64,000 bases of DNA. Source: Lonicera japonica (taxonomy: Eukaryota > Streptophyta > Magnoliopsida > Dipsacales > Caprifoliaceae). This document shows, piece after piece, positions 1 through 10,722 of the stretch. Position numbers and translations under genes: made by a program. Under the pieces are notes generated by a model. That model was not told where the DNA came from. It was given only the letters and a program-made list of their open reading frames with translations, and did no database searches. Each line of letters begins with the position of its first letter. The first letter of the stretch is position 1. The DNA is taken from positions 33,160,122 through 33,224,121 of the forward strand of contig CM038470.1 in assembly GCA_021464415.1 (NCBI GenBank), read 5' to 3'.

Positions 1-317
1 ACGATGAAAAACATCTCCACCAAATTTCATCAAAAAGCATGCCAAAAAGGTAAGTTCGTAAATAAGGACCTTAAGTTAATGTTTTTACTTAAAAATTTTC
101 CTAAGTTTGTATATATATATATATATATATGATATCATAGGTATATTGTAATTTTGTATTAAATTAATAAATATATATATTTGTAATAGTTATACCAATT
201 ATGTACATCTATACTAAAATTTATATTTATATACGTACATATATATAATATTATAATATATTATTAACAAATTTAAATAATTATCATAATAACAAATGTT
301 CGGTGATTAGCTTATAG
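1..317. other. AT-rich intergenic DNA
   Basis: No gene or RNA is supported here. The stretch is AT-rich, with a short (TA)n tract near 109-130. It ends where the MITE begins at 318. Confidence 0.6.
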
Positions 318-953
318 GGCTCGTTTGGTTCAAGTTTTGGGAATAGAATAGGCATGGAATGGGCATACTTGATTCCTGGAAAGTTTCTTTCCTGGCATCT
401 AGGATGCCATGCCGATGTTTGGTTCAATCGGGAATAAGAATGGAATAAAATATCAATTACAAAAATACCCTTCTTTTTATAAGATGAGAAGACATCACAT
501 ACTAATTTTTCAAAAGAGACAATTACTATAATAAATTACAAAAATTACACATGCCTAGCTAATAACTATCCTACAAAAATTACAATTTTTGTAATTAAAA
601 AAAAAATTACAACATGAAAAAGAATAGAAAAAAGTTCCAATTTTTTTTTTTTTATCATTTTTGTGTAGCAGCGTAACTAAAAAAAATAGTTTCAAACAAT
701 ATTTTCATACATGGATGGAAAAAGAATTATTTATTCATAAGGAAAAGTGTTATTTTGGTCCTAAGATGAAAAATTAAAAAAGATGCACATTGGTAATGGT
801 TTATTCCTTATGATTTAAATGGGACAACTTGGGGGGAAATGTTTGTTCCTGGAATCATTTATTCCGGACTTAAAACTTGAACCAAACACGAGAATCATTT
901 CGGAATGGAGTATAGCATTTTCGGAATGGTTTAAATCTTGAACCAAACGAGCC
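318..953. mobile_element. Harbinger/Tourist-like MITE
   Basis: The left end GGCTCGTTTGGTTCAAG and the right end CTTGAACCAAACGAGCC are perfect inverse copies of 17 bp. Weaker inverted similarity continues inward, as do internal repeats of the 'ggttcaa / ttgaacc' type. There is no open reading frame of note, so this is a non-autonomous element of about 636 bp. The TIR style resembles PIF/Harbinger MITEs. I do not see a clean 3-bp TTA/TAA duplication (left flank TAG, right flank AAT), so the superfamily call is inference. Confidence 0.65.
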
Positions 954-1240
954 AATAATGTTTTATCGAGCCAACACTAATGGCACAAAATTGTTAAAAT
1001 TTTCTCATTAACTCATGACTTTGTCTTCATGTGTGTAACCACAATTAACTTCCCCCAATTAGAAATTGTGAGCCCTAAATTATTTCCCCTGCTTCTCCAT
1101 TCCACTCATCACGCGATCAACTACAGAGAGACCCAGAGAGAGAGTGTTTTGAGCAACGAGGTCTTTTCTAATTGCAGCAGCTTCAGATTCTTCTTCTTCT
1201 TCGGAACAACATCACCGACGCCGACGGTACAACTATTACT
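954..1240 (+). promoter_or_regulatory. 5' flank and probable leader of RFL1
   Basis: This lies between the MITE and the chosen start of RFL1. The last 150 bp are rich in GAGA and TTC tracts (agagagacccagagagagag, then ttcttcttcttc). Similar tracts precede RFL3, RFL4 and RFL5, so this is probably a conserved transcribed leader. I cannot place a TATA box with confidence. The MITE ends only about 290 bp upstream of the ATG, so it may form part of the promoter. Confidence 0.4.
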
Positions 1241-2995
1241 ATGTCTCCTTCATTTTTGTTCTCTCTTATTAGTGTTCACAATCTTCGTTATGACACTGTA
1301 CTAGCAGCTAATTCCTTTCATTCAATTACTCATAGAAGAAAATTTTGCACTAGATCTGCCCTTGCTCATGCCTTAACTATGTTCAATGATATGCTTCATA
1401 TGAGGCCCTTGCCCCCTATTCAACGATTCAACAAACTTTTAGGTCAAATTGCCAAAATGAAGCATTATCCAACTGCCATTTCCCTCACTCATAGATTAGA
1501 TTTGTTAGGAATCAAAAATGTCAGGCCAGATGTTTGCACTTTTAACATTGCCATCAATTGTTTCTCCAACTTGAATAGGGTCGATTTCGGCTTCTCTCTT
1601 TTTGGCAAAATCTTCAAACTCGGTTATCAACCAGATTGTACAACATTCAACACATTAATTAGAGGGCTTTGCTTAGATGATAAGCTTGCCAGAGCTGTGA
1701 GGTTTTTTGATGAAATTGTGATGAAAGGGTTCCAACCCAATTTGATCACTTACGGAACATTAATAAACGGACTCTGCAAAATAGGAAATACTCGTGCTGC
1801 TATTTTGCTGCTAAAACATATGGAGCAATCAACAAGTTGTCAGCCTAACATAGTGGTATACAACACGATCTTTGATAGTCTTTGCAAAGACAAGCAACTT
1901 AACGACGCTTTGGAGATGTTTTCTGAGATGATCAGAAAAGGCATTACACCAGATGTTGTCACCTACACCTGCTTAATTCAAGGTCTATCTAATTTAGGTC
2001 AGTGGAAAGAAGTTACAAGACTATTGAGTGAAATTAGTGCGAGAAACATCTCACTGGATGTAAAAATCTTCAGCGCTATAGTTGACACACTTTGTAAAGA
2101 AGGGAAGGTTAAAGAAGCGCACGGAGTTCTTGATTTGATGATTCAAAGAGGAGTGGAGCCCAATACTGTCACGTATAGTGCATTGATGGATGGGTACTGT
2201 TTGATTGGAAAAATTGGCGACGCTATAAAAGTACTCGAATATATGAAAGCTCGAGGCTGTGAGCCTGATGTTTTCACTTATAGCATCTTGATCAATGGTT
2301 ACAGCAAGACTAAAAGGATAGATGATGCCTTACGATTATTTAAGGATATGTCTTGTAGAGGATTGATTCCTAATATTGTTACTTACACCACTATTATTGA
2401 TGGCTTGTGTAGTGTGGGTAGACAACTGGATGCATGTGTGCTTCTAGATGAGATGCGAACTCAAGGCCAAATGCCAAATCTATTTACATATGCGACTTTA
2501 TTAAAATGCCTATGTAAAGAAAAGCATCTTGATGAGGCTTTGTTGTTATTTAAAATGATTGAAGATGATGGATTGGTTCCTAATATTGTGATATACACCA
2601 TTCTTATTGACGGTATGTGCAAATCTGGAAAACTTGATGCTGCGAAGGAACTCCTTTTGAGTCTTCTGGTGAAGGGGTTGCAGCCTGATACTCAATCATA
2701 TACTATAGTGATAAACGGATTGTGTAAACAGGGCAAACTAAAGGAAGCAAATGAGTTTCTCAACGAAATGGAAGAAAGGGGTTGCTTACCAAATGGGTAC
2801 ACTTATAATATAATCATTCAAGCATTTCTACAAGATGAAGAGATAACAAGGGCAATTGAACTTCTTCGTCTAATGCTTGCTAGGGGTTTCTCGGCAAATG
2901 CTCACACAACAAATCTCGTAGTTAACTTATTGTGTGATGATTGGTTGGATCCTTCACATAAAGAAGTGCTCCAAAAGTTCTTCAACATTACGTAA
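1241..2995 (+). CDS. RFL1: P-class PPR protein, restorer-of-fertility-like
   Basis: Encodes 584 aa without introns. Residues 1-45 are rich in Ser, Arg and hydrophobic residues and poor in acid, which fits a mitochondrial presequence (prediction). About 14 tandem PPR repeats follow (residues about 59-553), mostly exactly 35 aa, each with the pattern xxTYxxLIxGLCKxG...A..L...M...G..Px. A 31-aa tail ends FFNIT. No E, DYW or SMR domain is present, so it is P-class. PPR arrays bind single-stranded organellar RNA, and RFL members typically bind or promote cleavage of mitochondrial transcripts. The reading frame is open back to 1172, but the ATG at 1241 (MSPS) matches the starts of all four paralogs and was chosen. 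Residues 5/35 of the repeats, in order: ND, ND, NN, GN, ND, TD, SN, SD, SN, TN, AN, TD, TN, NN. The first half resembles RFL3 (LLGIKNVRPD), while repeats 10-11 resemble RFL2. Confidence 0.95.
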   Translation: MSPSFLFSLISVHNLRYDTVLAANSFHSITHRRKFCTRSALAHALTMFNDMLHMRPLPPIQRFNKLLGQIAKMKHYPTAISLTHRLDLLGIKNVRPDVCTFNIAINCFSNLNRVDFGFSLFGKIFKLGYQPDCTTFNTLIRGLCLDDKLARAVRFFDEIVMKGFQPNLITYGTLINGLCKIGNTRAAILLLKHMEQSTSCQPNIVVYNTIFDSLCKDKQLNDALEMFSEMIRKGITPDVVTYTCLIQGLSNLGQWKEVTRLLSEISARNISLDVKIFSAIVDTLCKEGKVKEAHGVLDLMIQRGVEPNTVTYSALMDGYCLIGKIGDAIKVLEYMKARGCEPDVFTYSILINGYSKTKRIDDALRLFKDMSCRGLIPNIVTYTTIIDGLCSVGRQLDACVLLDEMRTQGQMPNLFTYATLLKCLCKEKHLDEALLLFKMIEDDGLVPNIVIYTILIDGMCKSGKLDAAKELLLSLLVKGLQPDTQSYTIVINGLCKQGKLKEANEFLNEMEERGCLPNGYTYNIIIQAFLQDEEITRAIELLRLMLARGFSANAHTTNLVVNLLCDDWLDPSHKEVLQKFFNIT

Positions 2996-3535
2996 ATTGT
3001 AAACTGTTATGGTGCTGCATTTGTATGAGTTACATTGATTATTTGTATTTAGTAATATGTGATTTATCCATTTGATCATCTTTATGAAGATTTCACTCCA
3101 AGTTGTGGTTTCTTGTTGCTTTTCTGAAATTCAAATATGTTATGTATGTACTTAATACACTTCAGAGGAATCGGCTATGAATTATTACTGGTTTATTATG
3201 AATTTCAAACTGCATACATCTATATGCATGAACTAATCTTGGTCTTTAAGTCAATGATTTTATGGATTTAGACTTCTTTTTTAGTTATTTCGAAGGTTTT
3301 TGCCAACTCAAATAAGGTATAGTTATTTTGGAAATTTTGAACCTGCATTTACATTTGATAATTATCAAGTAAAGGTGCTAGAAGACATTTATTGCGTTTG
3401 ATTTCTTGTTTGTTGTGGTTTTAAGCCCCGTTGTTAGACACTCCTTTCTATTATACTTTGACACTTGGATTTCCTGTTTATCTTTGTTAACTATGAGAAG
3501 AAGAAAATTATATTCTATATTATTAGAGAGAAGAT
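2996..3535 (+). repeat. RFL1 3' flank, inverted copy of the right-arm 3' flanks
   Basis: The first about 300 bp after the stop match, in reverse complement, the sequence just downstream of RFL3 (about 12760-13079), RFL5 (about 41900-43199) and, in part, RFL4. Shared landmarks are the 'gtaaactgttatggtgctgca' region, 'tgatcatctttatgaagattt' and 'ctcaaataaggta'. This shows that the duplicated unit extends beyond the coding region and that the arms are inverted. It probably includes the 3' UTR. Confidence 0.75.
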
Positions 3536-3539
3536 TTCA

Positions 3540-4300
3540 CACTTATTAGAGATGCTGCAAGTCCATTTGTATGTACCATGAAACGCAGCTTGATTTCTTC
3601 AATTTGAGTCCTTATTCAAGTCCTTGTTTTAATGGTTAATTTGCTTTAGGATTCTGTAAATGAATTCTTTCACCATATGGTGTATCTTCATTTTTAATAA
3701 GTTGCTTTTTAATTTTATACGTACTCTTTTGCCGGTGTTTGAAATATAGGATTTTAGCACATTATCAATCCCGTTGCCTACAAATGAGGCGATACTTATA
3801 TTCAGTTGTTTCGAACTGTGGCTGTTGAGAAATGTTTGTGTTCAAGTACGGGGTGGGTTTTCATTGTGAATGGAGCCCGAGGGCTTTGCGAGGATTTGCT
3901 TTGCATTTTTCTCTTTTTTCTTGTTTATAGGTGTTTGATGAGCATTTCAATGTCTTTTTGTGTAGGTTTTCGACGGGAGGAACTGGAAAATATGAGCTTG
4001 CAATGTCTTTTAGACGTCTAGAAGAGTATCTATCTGTTGTTATGAAATTACTCTACATTGAATTTGATTACATATGTATATGGCAAAACATGCGTACACA
4101 GGGGTAAGTGGGTGAATTTTTAGATGGAGACGATCATCTCACTGAGTAGTTCATCTCTAGAAATTATCAAAAGTTCAAATATTTAGTTGGTGAAATGATT
4201 GATGAACTTTTTAATGGGCAGTATATATGTGTATGTTTGGATGGATTTACACCTAATTAGTAGTCTTTCACATATTTTGAAAATGTTTATCAGGTTTTGG
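3540..4300 (+). repeat. Duplicated intergenic block, copy 1
   Basis: Near-collinear with 9995-10722. Shared landmarks: 'caagtccatttgtatgtacc', 'ccatatggtgtatcttcatt', 'ggagacgatcatctc' and 'tttgatggatttacacctaa'-like sequence. Similarity stops sharply after 'gtttatcaggt' (4291 here, 10721 in copy 2). The short open frames at 3806-4021 and 4199-4402 are broken in copy 2 and I do not regard them as genes. The block places RFL1 and RFL2 in tandemly duplicated units. Confidence 0.75.
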
Positions 4301-4837
4301 GAAGCAACTAAAGCTTTACTTTGCGGCAGCAGAGACATAAAAGCAACATTTTCAGTGTCGATGGTGTTGCCAAGCCATGTGGTTGCTTTTTTGGCCTATT
4401 AATTATAGACGGAATCAATATTAAGGCTTATATAAAAGTTAACTTTGTTGATGTGGCTTTATTATTTCATTCTTTACCAACGAACTAATGCCACATCATT
4501 CAAGCCAACTTTTTGAACTCAATGACTACCACTAAATAATTTGGAGATACAAGAGAGTATGAGTATTTTGTACCTTCCAAAATTTCACACATACCAAAAC
4601 ATAGGAAAATAAATTGGAGTTTTAAGAACTTGTAAATTCCCACAATTTTAATTCCTAACTTTATTTAACTGGACTGTTGATGAGTGAATAATACTAATGC
4701 ACCATTCTTAGTAGCGAATAAATGTATTATAAAAATTCAAAAAATATATCATTTTAATACAATTAAAAATGTTTTATTAATAATTAATGATATAAAATAT
4801 ATTATATTAATTTAATTATCACTAGCAATATTTATTA
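4301..4837. other. Intergenic DNA, nothing recognised
   Basis: No gene, clear repeat end or RNA is seen. The sequence becomes AT-rich toward the Helitron boundary. Confidence 0.5.
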
Positions 4838-5571
4838 TCTATACTATATATAAAAGTACAAATAACTTAAGTGTTTTTCTCCTTTTTGTTGAGACAAAAA
4901 TGCCCTTAATTTTAAACACAAGATTTTAAGATTTACAATAAAAAAGAAAACAACAAAACTTCATATATTTTATATTGTAATATTAGTATTCCAAATAAAC
5001 TTAAACCGTACTTTATTTGGTTAAAGTAATTAAACAAATTAGAGTTATATTAGTATTAGTATTTCAAATAGTGTATAACTCCATATATTTTTATGAGTTT
5101 GTGTTGAATTAAGTATTTTCCAAAACTCACTGCAAAAATAAATAAATTTAATAAACCGTATTAAAATTACAAAGCTATGTAATATTAACTTTTACATTAT
5201 CAGGCTATACAATTAATTATTTATATGAGTGTTATATTATTTTGTGATACTGTACATAATAATCCACATATGTTTAATATAATTAACTATCTACCAATTC
5301 TAAAAATTTATTGAAAATATATTACTCCATTATATATCTGATCATTTTTTATAATGTTTCTATAATATTTTTATATAGTTGACTAATTTTATAATTTTCT
5401 TATAATTATTAATTAAAATTTAAACTTGATAGTGTGCTTTTGCTTATTTGTGATTATTTTTATTTCATACTAATTATTCAATTTTTAATATGTGTGTATT
5501 CATTAATGGACTTAATCAATTACCTTTGTTAAGCACTAAAACCACGTGCACCGCACATGTACAAAAACTAG
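4838..5571 (+). mobile_element. Non-autonomous Helitron
   Basis: The 5' end reads TCTATACTATATATAAAAG, the usual TC-start of plant Helitrons. The 3' end reads CTAG, preceded about 10 nt upstream by a short hairpin (cacgtgc-acc-gcacatg, one mismatched pair). The element sits between a host A (4837) and T (5572), as expected for A^T insertion without target duplication. It is 734 bp and AT-rich with no Rep/helicase coding, so it would depend on an autonomous relative. The terminal features are seen directly. Activity is unknown. Confidence 0.8.
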
Positions 5572-6563
5572 TATAACAAAAAAAAAGTAAGAATTTGAGT
5601 TTAATTAGGCCACCTTGAATGCATTACTTGAAACAGGGAGGGAAAAAACACCAAAATTGATTATTTACTCCAAAATCGAAAAAATTCTTGTGCGACAAAA
5701 ATATTTATGAAATTTCAACATATTTTATACAGAAAATATGCAATATATAATGAATAAGAAAAAATGTATGAATCAATCAAAAATTAACGGAAAAAATAAT
5801 AATTTCACCCCCTCTTGCAATGTATAAGAATCAATACAAAGACAAACACTTGCATGAAGTGAAATTGTGATTTTTAATTTATATTCCATCATCTCCAACT
5901 ATTTGTGAAAAATTAAACCCTGTAACTGTTTGGGGGAGAGAAGTTGATTTGGCGCCTATATGTCCTCCACATAAACATTGAGATTATGTTTGATGCGTTG
6001 AATAAGAGGGTAAGATAGAATAATTTTATTCTATCACATGTTTGGTTTTTGTCAGGATTGGATATTCAGGTGCATTGTTTATTCTACTAAAGTCTTTTTA
6101 TCCCATTGAGAGAGGGATTAACGAATCTCACTTAAAACGCGAGATTGTTCTATCCTTTCCGGATGTGATTAAATAATTCTATCCAACTTTCTAAAGCAAT
6201 TATTATAAGTTTGCTCACCCAGCAACGAAGGGTAACAGAAAATAAGAATCGGTAAAAATTCAAAGATTTTAAAATATGAAATGCAGAGTCAAATAACGTG
6301 GTAAAAAGTCGGAGTGCAAACCCAAAATTGTCCGTGTTAGCAACACATTTATACAATAAAGGGTAATAATTTTGTGAATATAAAAAATGTATAAAGGGAT
6401 AAAAAATTATGTAGCTAAAATTTAAAATGCTTTTATTATTGTTGTGCACTATTTACAACAGGAATACTTCTCCTTCTTCTCCTTCTCTTCTTCTTCTTAT
6501 GCAGCAGCAGCAGCAGCAGCAACACTAACACCGACGGTACAAGCATATATTACTATTATTACT
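5572..6563 (+). other. Intergenic DNA and RFL2 leader
   Basis: AT-rich, with no supported gene. Positions 5985-6190 contain a 'gtttgatgcgttgaataaga'-type sequence like the ends of plant MITEs, but I cannot find the matching inverted end. The last 120 bp are TTC/CTT-rich with a (GCA)n run at about 6500. The reading frame of RFL2 is open back to 6444 through this, giving a poly-Ala stretch, but the conserved MSPF start at 6564 is preferred. Confidence 0.45.
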
Positions 6564-8357
6564 ATGTCTCCATTTTTATTCTCCCTTATTTTTGGTATTC
6601 ACAATCATCATCCTCGTTATACCACTCTACTTGCAGCTAATTCCTTTCATTCGATTACTCATACAAGAAAATTTTCCAAGTATAATAATAATTATGATAG
6701 CAGCAGTAGCACCAGATCTGACCTTGCTTATGCCTTGACTATGTTCAATGATATGCTTCATATGAGGCCCTTGCCCCCTATTCATCGATTCAATATAATT
6801 TTAGGTCAAATTGCCAAAATCAAGCACTATCCAACTGCCATTTCCCTTTTTCATAGATTAGATTTGTTAGCTACCAGAAAACTCAAGTCCGATTTTTACA
6901 CTCTTAACATTGCCATCAATTGTTTCTCCAACTTAAATAGGGTCGATTTCGGCTTCTCTCTTTTGGGAAAAATCTTCAAACTTGGTTATCAACCAAATTG
7001 TGCAACATTCAACACATTAATTAGAGGGCTTTGCTTAGATGGTAAGATTGCCCGAGCTGTGAGTTTTTTTGATGAAATTGTGACGAAAGGGTTCCAACCC
7101 GATTTGATCACTTACGGAACATTAATAAACGGACTCTGCAAAATAGGAAATACACGTGCTGCTCTTTTGTTGCTAAAACATATGGAGCAAGCAACAAGTT
7201 GTGAGCCTGGCGTAGTAGTATACAGCACGATCATTGATAGCCTTTGCAAAGACAAGCAAGTTAACGACGCTTTGGAGTTGTTATCCGATATGATCGGGAA
7301 AGGCATTATGCCAAATGTTGTCACCTACACCTCCTTGATTCAAGGTCTATGTAATTTAGGCCAGTGGAAAGAAGCTATGAGACTGTGGAGTGAAATGACT
7401 ACGAGAAACATCTCACCGAATGTCCAAACCTTTAGTGTTTTAGTTGACACACTTTGTAAAGAAGGGAAGGCTAAAGAAGCACATGGAGTTCTTGACATGA
7501 TGATCCAAACAGGAGTGGAGCCCGATACCATCACGTATAGCACATTGATGGACGGATATTGTTTGGTAGGAAAAACTGCCAACGCGATAAAAGTTCTCGA
7601 ATTTATGAAAGCTCGAGGCTGTAAGCCTGATGTTTTCACTTATAGCATCTTGATTAACGGTTACATCAAGACTAAAAGGATAGATGAGGCCTTAGGATTA
7701 TTTAAGGATATGTCTTGTAGAGGATTGATTCCTAATACTGTTACTTACACTACTATTATTGGTGGATTGTGTAGTGTGGGTAGACAACTGGATGCATGTG
7801 TGCTTCTAGATGAGATGCGAACTCAAGGCCAAATGCCAGATCTATTTACATACGCAACTTTATTAAAATGCCTATGTAAAGAAAAGCATCTTGACGAGGC
7901 TTTGTTGTTATTTAAAGTGATTGAAGATGATGGAATGGTTCCTAATATTGTGATATACAACATTCTTATTGACAGTATGTGCAAAGCCAGGAAACTTGAT
8001 GCTGCGAAGGAACTCTTTTTGAGTATTCGGGCTAAGGGATTACAGCCTAATACTTATACGTACAATGCCATGATAAATGGATTATGCATAGCTGGGAAAG
8101 TAAATGAAGCAAAAGATTTGATAAGAAAAATGAAAGAACACAATTGTTTACCCGATGGTTGCACGTATAATATAATTGTGCGGGGATTTCTCCAAAACAA
8201 TGAGATGTCAGGGGCAATTCAACTTTTTCAAGCAATGGGCGATAGTGGGTTTTCGGCTGATGTCTCCACTGTGGAATTGGTGGTTAGCTTAGCGTCTACT
8301 AATCAGTTGGATCCTCCATGCAAAGAAGAGCTACTAAAGTTTCTTGGGATTACTTGA
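6564..8357 (+). CDS. RFL2: P-class PPR protein with divergent C-terminus
   Basis: Encodes 597 aa, intronless, with an N-terminal Ser/Arg-rich region that fits mitochondrial import (prediction). Fourteen PPR repeats span residues about 72-566, followed by a 31-aa tail ending FLGIT. Residues 5/35 in order: ND, NN, ND, GG, SN, TN, SD, SD, SN, TD, AN, NN, ND, ND. The first half matches RFL4/RFL5 (LLATRKLKSD, FYTLN), and repeats 10-11 match RFL1 (MRTQGQMP, EKHLDEALLLF). From about nucleotide 8015, in repeat 12, the protein departs from every other copy (KMKEHNCLPDGCTYN rather than KMEEKGCLPDGYTYN; tail VSTVELVVSLA). Its 3' flank also differs, so the gene is probably a recombinant. An in-frame upstream extension to 6444 exists but lacks support from the paralogs. 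Confidence 0.94.
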   Translation: MSPFLFSLIFGIHNHHPRYTTLLAANSFHSITHTRKFSKYNNNYDSSSSTRSDLAYALTMFNDMLHMRPLPPIHRFNIILGQIAKIKHYPTAISLFHRLDLLATRKLKSDFYTLNIAINCFSNLNRVDFGFSLLGKIFKLGYQPNCATFNTLIRGLCLDGKIARAVSFFDEIVTKGFQPDLITYGTLINGLCKIGNTRAALLLLKHMEQATSCEPGVVVYSTIIDSLCKDKQVNDALELLSDMIGKGIMPNVVTYTSLIQGLCNLGQWKEAMRLWSEMTTRNISPNVQTFSVLVDTLCKEGKAKEAHGVLDMMIQTGVEPDTITYSTLMDGYCLVGKTANAIKVLEFMKARGCKPDVFTYSILINGYIKTKRIDEALGLFKDMSCRGLIPNTVTYTTIIGGLCSVGRQLDACVLLDEMRTQGQMPDLFTYATLLKCLCKEKHLDEALLLFKVIEDDGMVPNIVIYNILIDSMCKARKLDAAKELFLSIRAKGLQPNTYTYNAMINGLCIAGKVNEAKDLIRKMKEHNCLPDGCTYNIIVRGFLQNNEMSGAIQLFQAMGDSGFSADVSTVELVVSLASTNQLDPPCKEELLKFLGIT

Positions 8358-9994
8358 TTTAGTGACTTTTAATAGTGCAGCATTGTCTAAATTTGAGGTA
8401 TGTGGATAAACCCTGCTAGTTGAAATTTTGTTTATCTTTATTATGATTTTATTGTCAAGTCAGAAACGGTGTGATTGATAGCAATGGAATTAGCATGTAA
8501 AAAAACGAATTCATGTCAATTGAATTGCCCAAAAGTGAATGCTGTCAAGAATGTCACTTGAAGCCTTTAAGGTGTTTGGTTGGTTTCATTCTCTACCTGG
8601 AAAATCATGTATTTGCCGTCTTTGGTGTTTGATTTGCCATGATTTCTTGTTGGAAATGACCACTTTCCGCTTTTACCATCTTTTAGTAATCTCCAACTGT
8701 TGTTTGGTTGTCCGTATTTTACATGGAAATGGTTCATATACCAATTGTTATTATTTTTTCCTTCTCTTTTATAAGTCTTTTAGAAACTATATACCTTTTA
8801 AGCACTTTTTATTCTTTTGGACAGAATTAAACTTTAAAGCTTTTCATATGCAATTCTGTTCCTTTAGGCAGGCATAACATGCTCTCTTTGCTGTAGTAAT
8901 GTCACCTTGAATCTGCTGATTGGGTTTTCATCGCTGCGAAAAAGAATCAGCACCAAGTAAGGCAAAACAAAAGCTAGAGGCTTCGTTCTCCTCTGCCACA
9001 TGATAATCAATCCCATTCCTTGTCAAATGGAATTGTGATAACCCAGGGGGTTAAAAAAAAGGCAAAGAAGAAAGATCCTACAGGATTATGTATTTAACTT
9101 CCTGTAGCTTATCTTTCTTTTTGTACCAATTGATCTGCAAAAGCCATTCCTTTATACTTATCGTCAAATCCCTTTGTTTCAGTCCATGCATATTCCAAAT
9201 GGAGCCTTGGATTTGAATAAAGAATTATAATGTTTGTCTTGATTCCAAAAGATTGGTAAGGGTTGCTAAACAAAGAAGTCCTACTATCATATGTACTAGA
9301 TGCTGCACAGAAATGAAGGGTCTTTTTTGCAATTGATTTTTGAACAAAGTATCAACGTATCGTCTTTGGGCTCTTTGAGATCCTTTAGGTACATATATGT
9401 TCTGTTGGCCCAAGACAACATTATATTGTCAAAGGAGGATGCCTAGTAACCCCTACATGCATATTTTGTTGAATGTGGATTTGAAGAAAATGTTTAATGC
9501 AAGATGAGGAAAATATAATAACCTACTCTTTTTTTTTTTTTTTCAAATTTCAAATTCTTGGTATAAATAAATAAGGTCTTTCATTTTAAGGGGGTAATTG
9601 GATTAAAATAATAATGAAATTTGACGGAAATCTCTATAATGGTCTTTAACTTCGGCACTCTAGAGAAGTGATGGATTTGCCCTCTTAGAAGGTATGCTTA
9701 CCTTGGAATACTGGTGGCACTATTAAACTGATTGCATGATTTATTTTGTCTAGAGTTTGCTACTTTGCTAAAAGGTACCACAATTTTCAAGGTAGTCCAA
9801 TTATTAGAAACTTGTTCGATTCTTTGAATTATGTCTTCGGTTACCTCATTTAGCTGGGGAAAGCTGCTGGAGAAAATAGAATTGGTATGTGTGGTTCCTT
9901 ATATAGTGGAAGAAAAAGAAATACTTACTGATACCGAAATCTTTGAGGTCCACAATTCTCTTTAGAAATTAGAAGTACAAATATCAGTGTGTGA
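8358..9994 (+). other. RFL2 3' flank of separate origin
   Basis: Unlike the 3' flanks of the other four copies, which resemble each other. It lies between the point where RFL2 departs from RFL1 (about 8015) and the point where similarity to the RFL1 unit resumes (about 9995). The open frame at 8539-8877 (112 aa) has no recognisable domain and composition like non-coding DNA. An imperfect inverted pair lies near 9078-9117 (gatcctacagga / cctgtagcttatc). Nothing else is recognised. Confidence 0.5.
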
Positions 9995-10722
9995 AACAGA
10001 TGCTACAAGTCCATTTGTATGTACCGTGAAATGCCGCTTGATTTCTTTAATTTGAGTCCTTATTTTAGTCCTTGTTTTGATGGTTAATTTGCTTTAGGAT
10101 TCTGTAAATGAATCGTTTCACCATATGGTGTATCTTCATTTTTAATAAGTTGATTTTTAACTTTATACGTACTCTTTTGCTAGTGTTTAAAATTTAGGAT
10201 TTTAGCACATTGTCAATCCGGTGACCGACAAATGAGGCAATACTTATATTCAGTTGTTTCGCACTGTGGGTGTTGAGAAATGTTTGTTCAAGTACGGGTT
10301 TTTCGTTGTGAATGGAGCAGGAGGGCTTTGCGAGGATTTGTTTTGCATTTTTCTCTTTTTTATAGGTGTTTTTGTTGAGCATTTCAATGTCTTTTGTGTA
10401 GGTTTTTGACGGAGGGAGTGGAAAATATGGGCTTGCAATGTCTTTTAGAACATCTAGTCTAGTGGAGTATCTATCTGTTGCTATGAAATTACTCTACATT
10501 GAATTTGATTACATATGTATATGGTAAAACATGCGTACACAAGGGTAAGTGGGTGAATTTTTCGATGGAGACGATCATCTCTACAAAATTATCAAAAGTT
10601 CAACTATTTAATTGGTGAAATGATCAATGAACTTTTTAATGGGCAGTATATATTATGTATGTTTGGATGGATTTACACCTAATTAATAGTCTTTCACATA
10701 TTTTGACAATGTTTATCAGGTC
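9995..10722 (+). repeat. Duplicated intergenic block, copy 2
   Basis: Second copy of the block at 3540-4300, with scattered substitutions and small indels. Similarity ends sharply at 10721-10722 after 'gtttatcaggt', where unrelated sequence follows. Confidence 0.75.

Noticed and set aside
1172..1240. Longer N-terminus for RFL1 (and 6444 for RFL2, 37203 for RFL4)
   Set aside because: The extensions are low-complexity leader sequence (GAA/GCA runs) not alignable between copies, whereas the MSP start is shared by all five.
3806..4402. Two short frames (71 and 67 aa) downstream of RFL1
   Set aside because: The duplicate block at 9995-10722 has indels and stops that destroy both frames, so there is no sign of selection.
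8539..8877. 112-aa plus-strand frame downstream of RFL2
   Set aside because: No domain, Phe/Cys-rich like random AT-rich sequence, and not conserved in other units.
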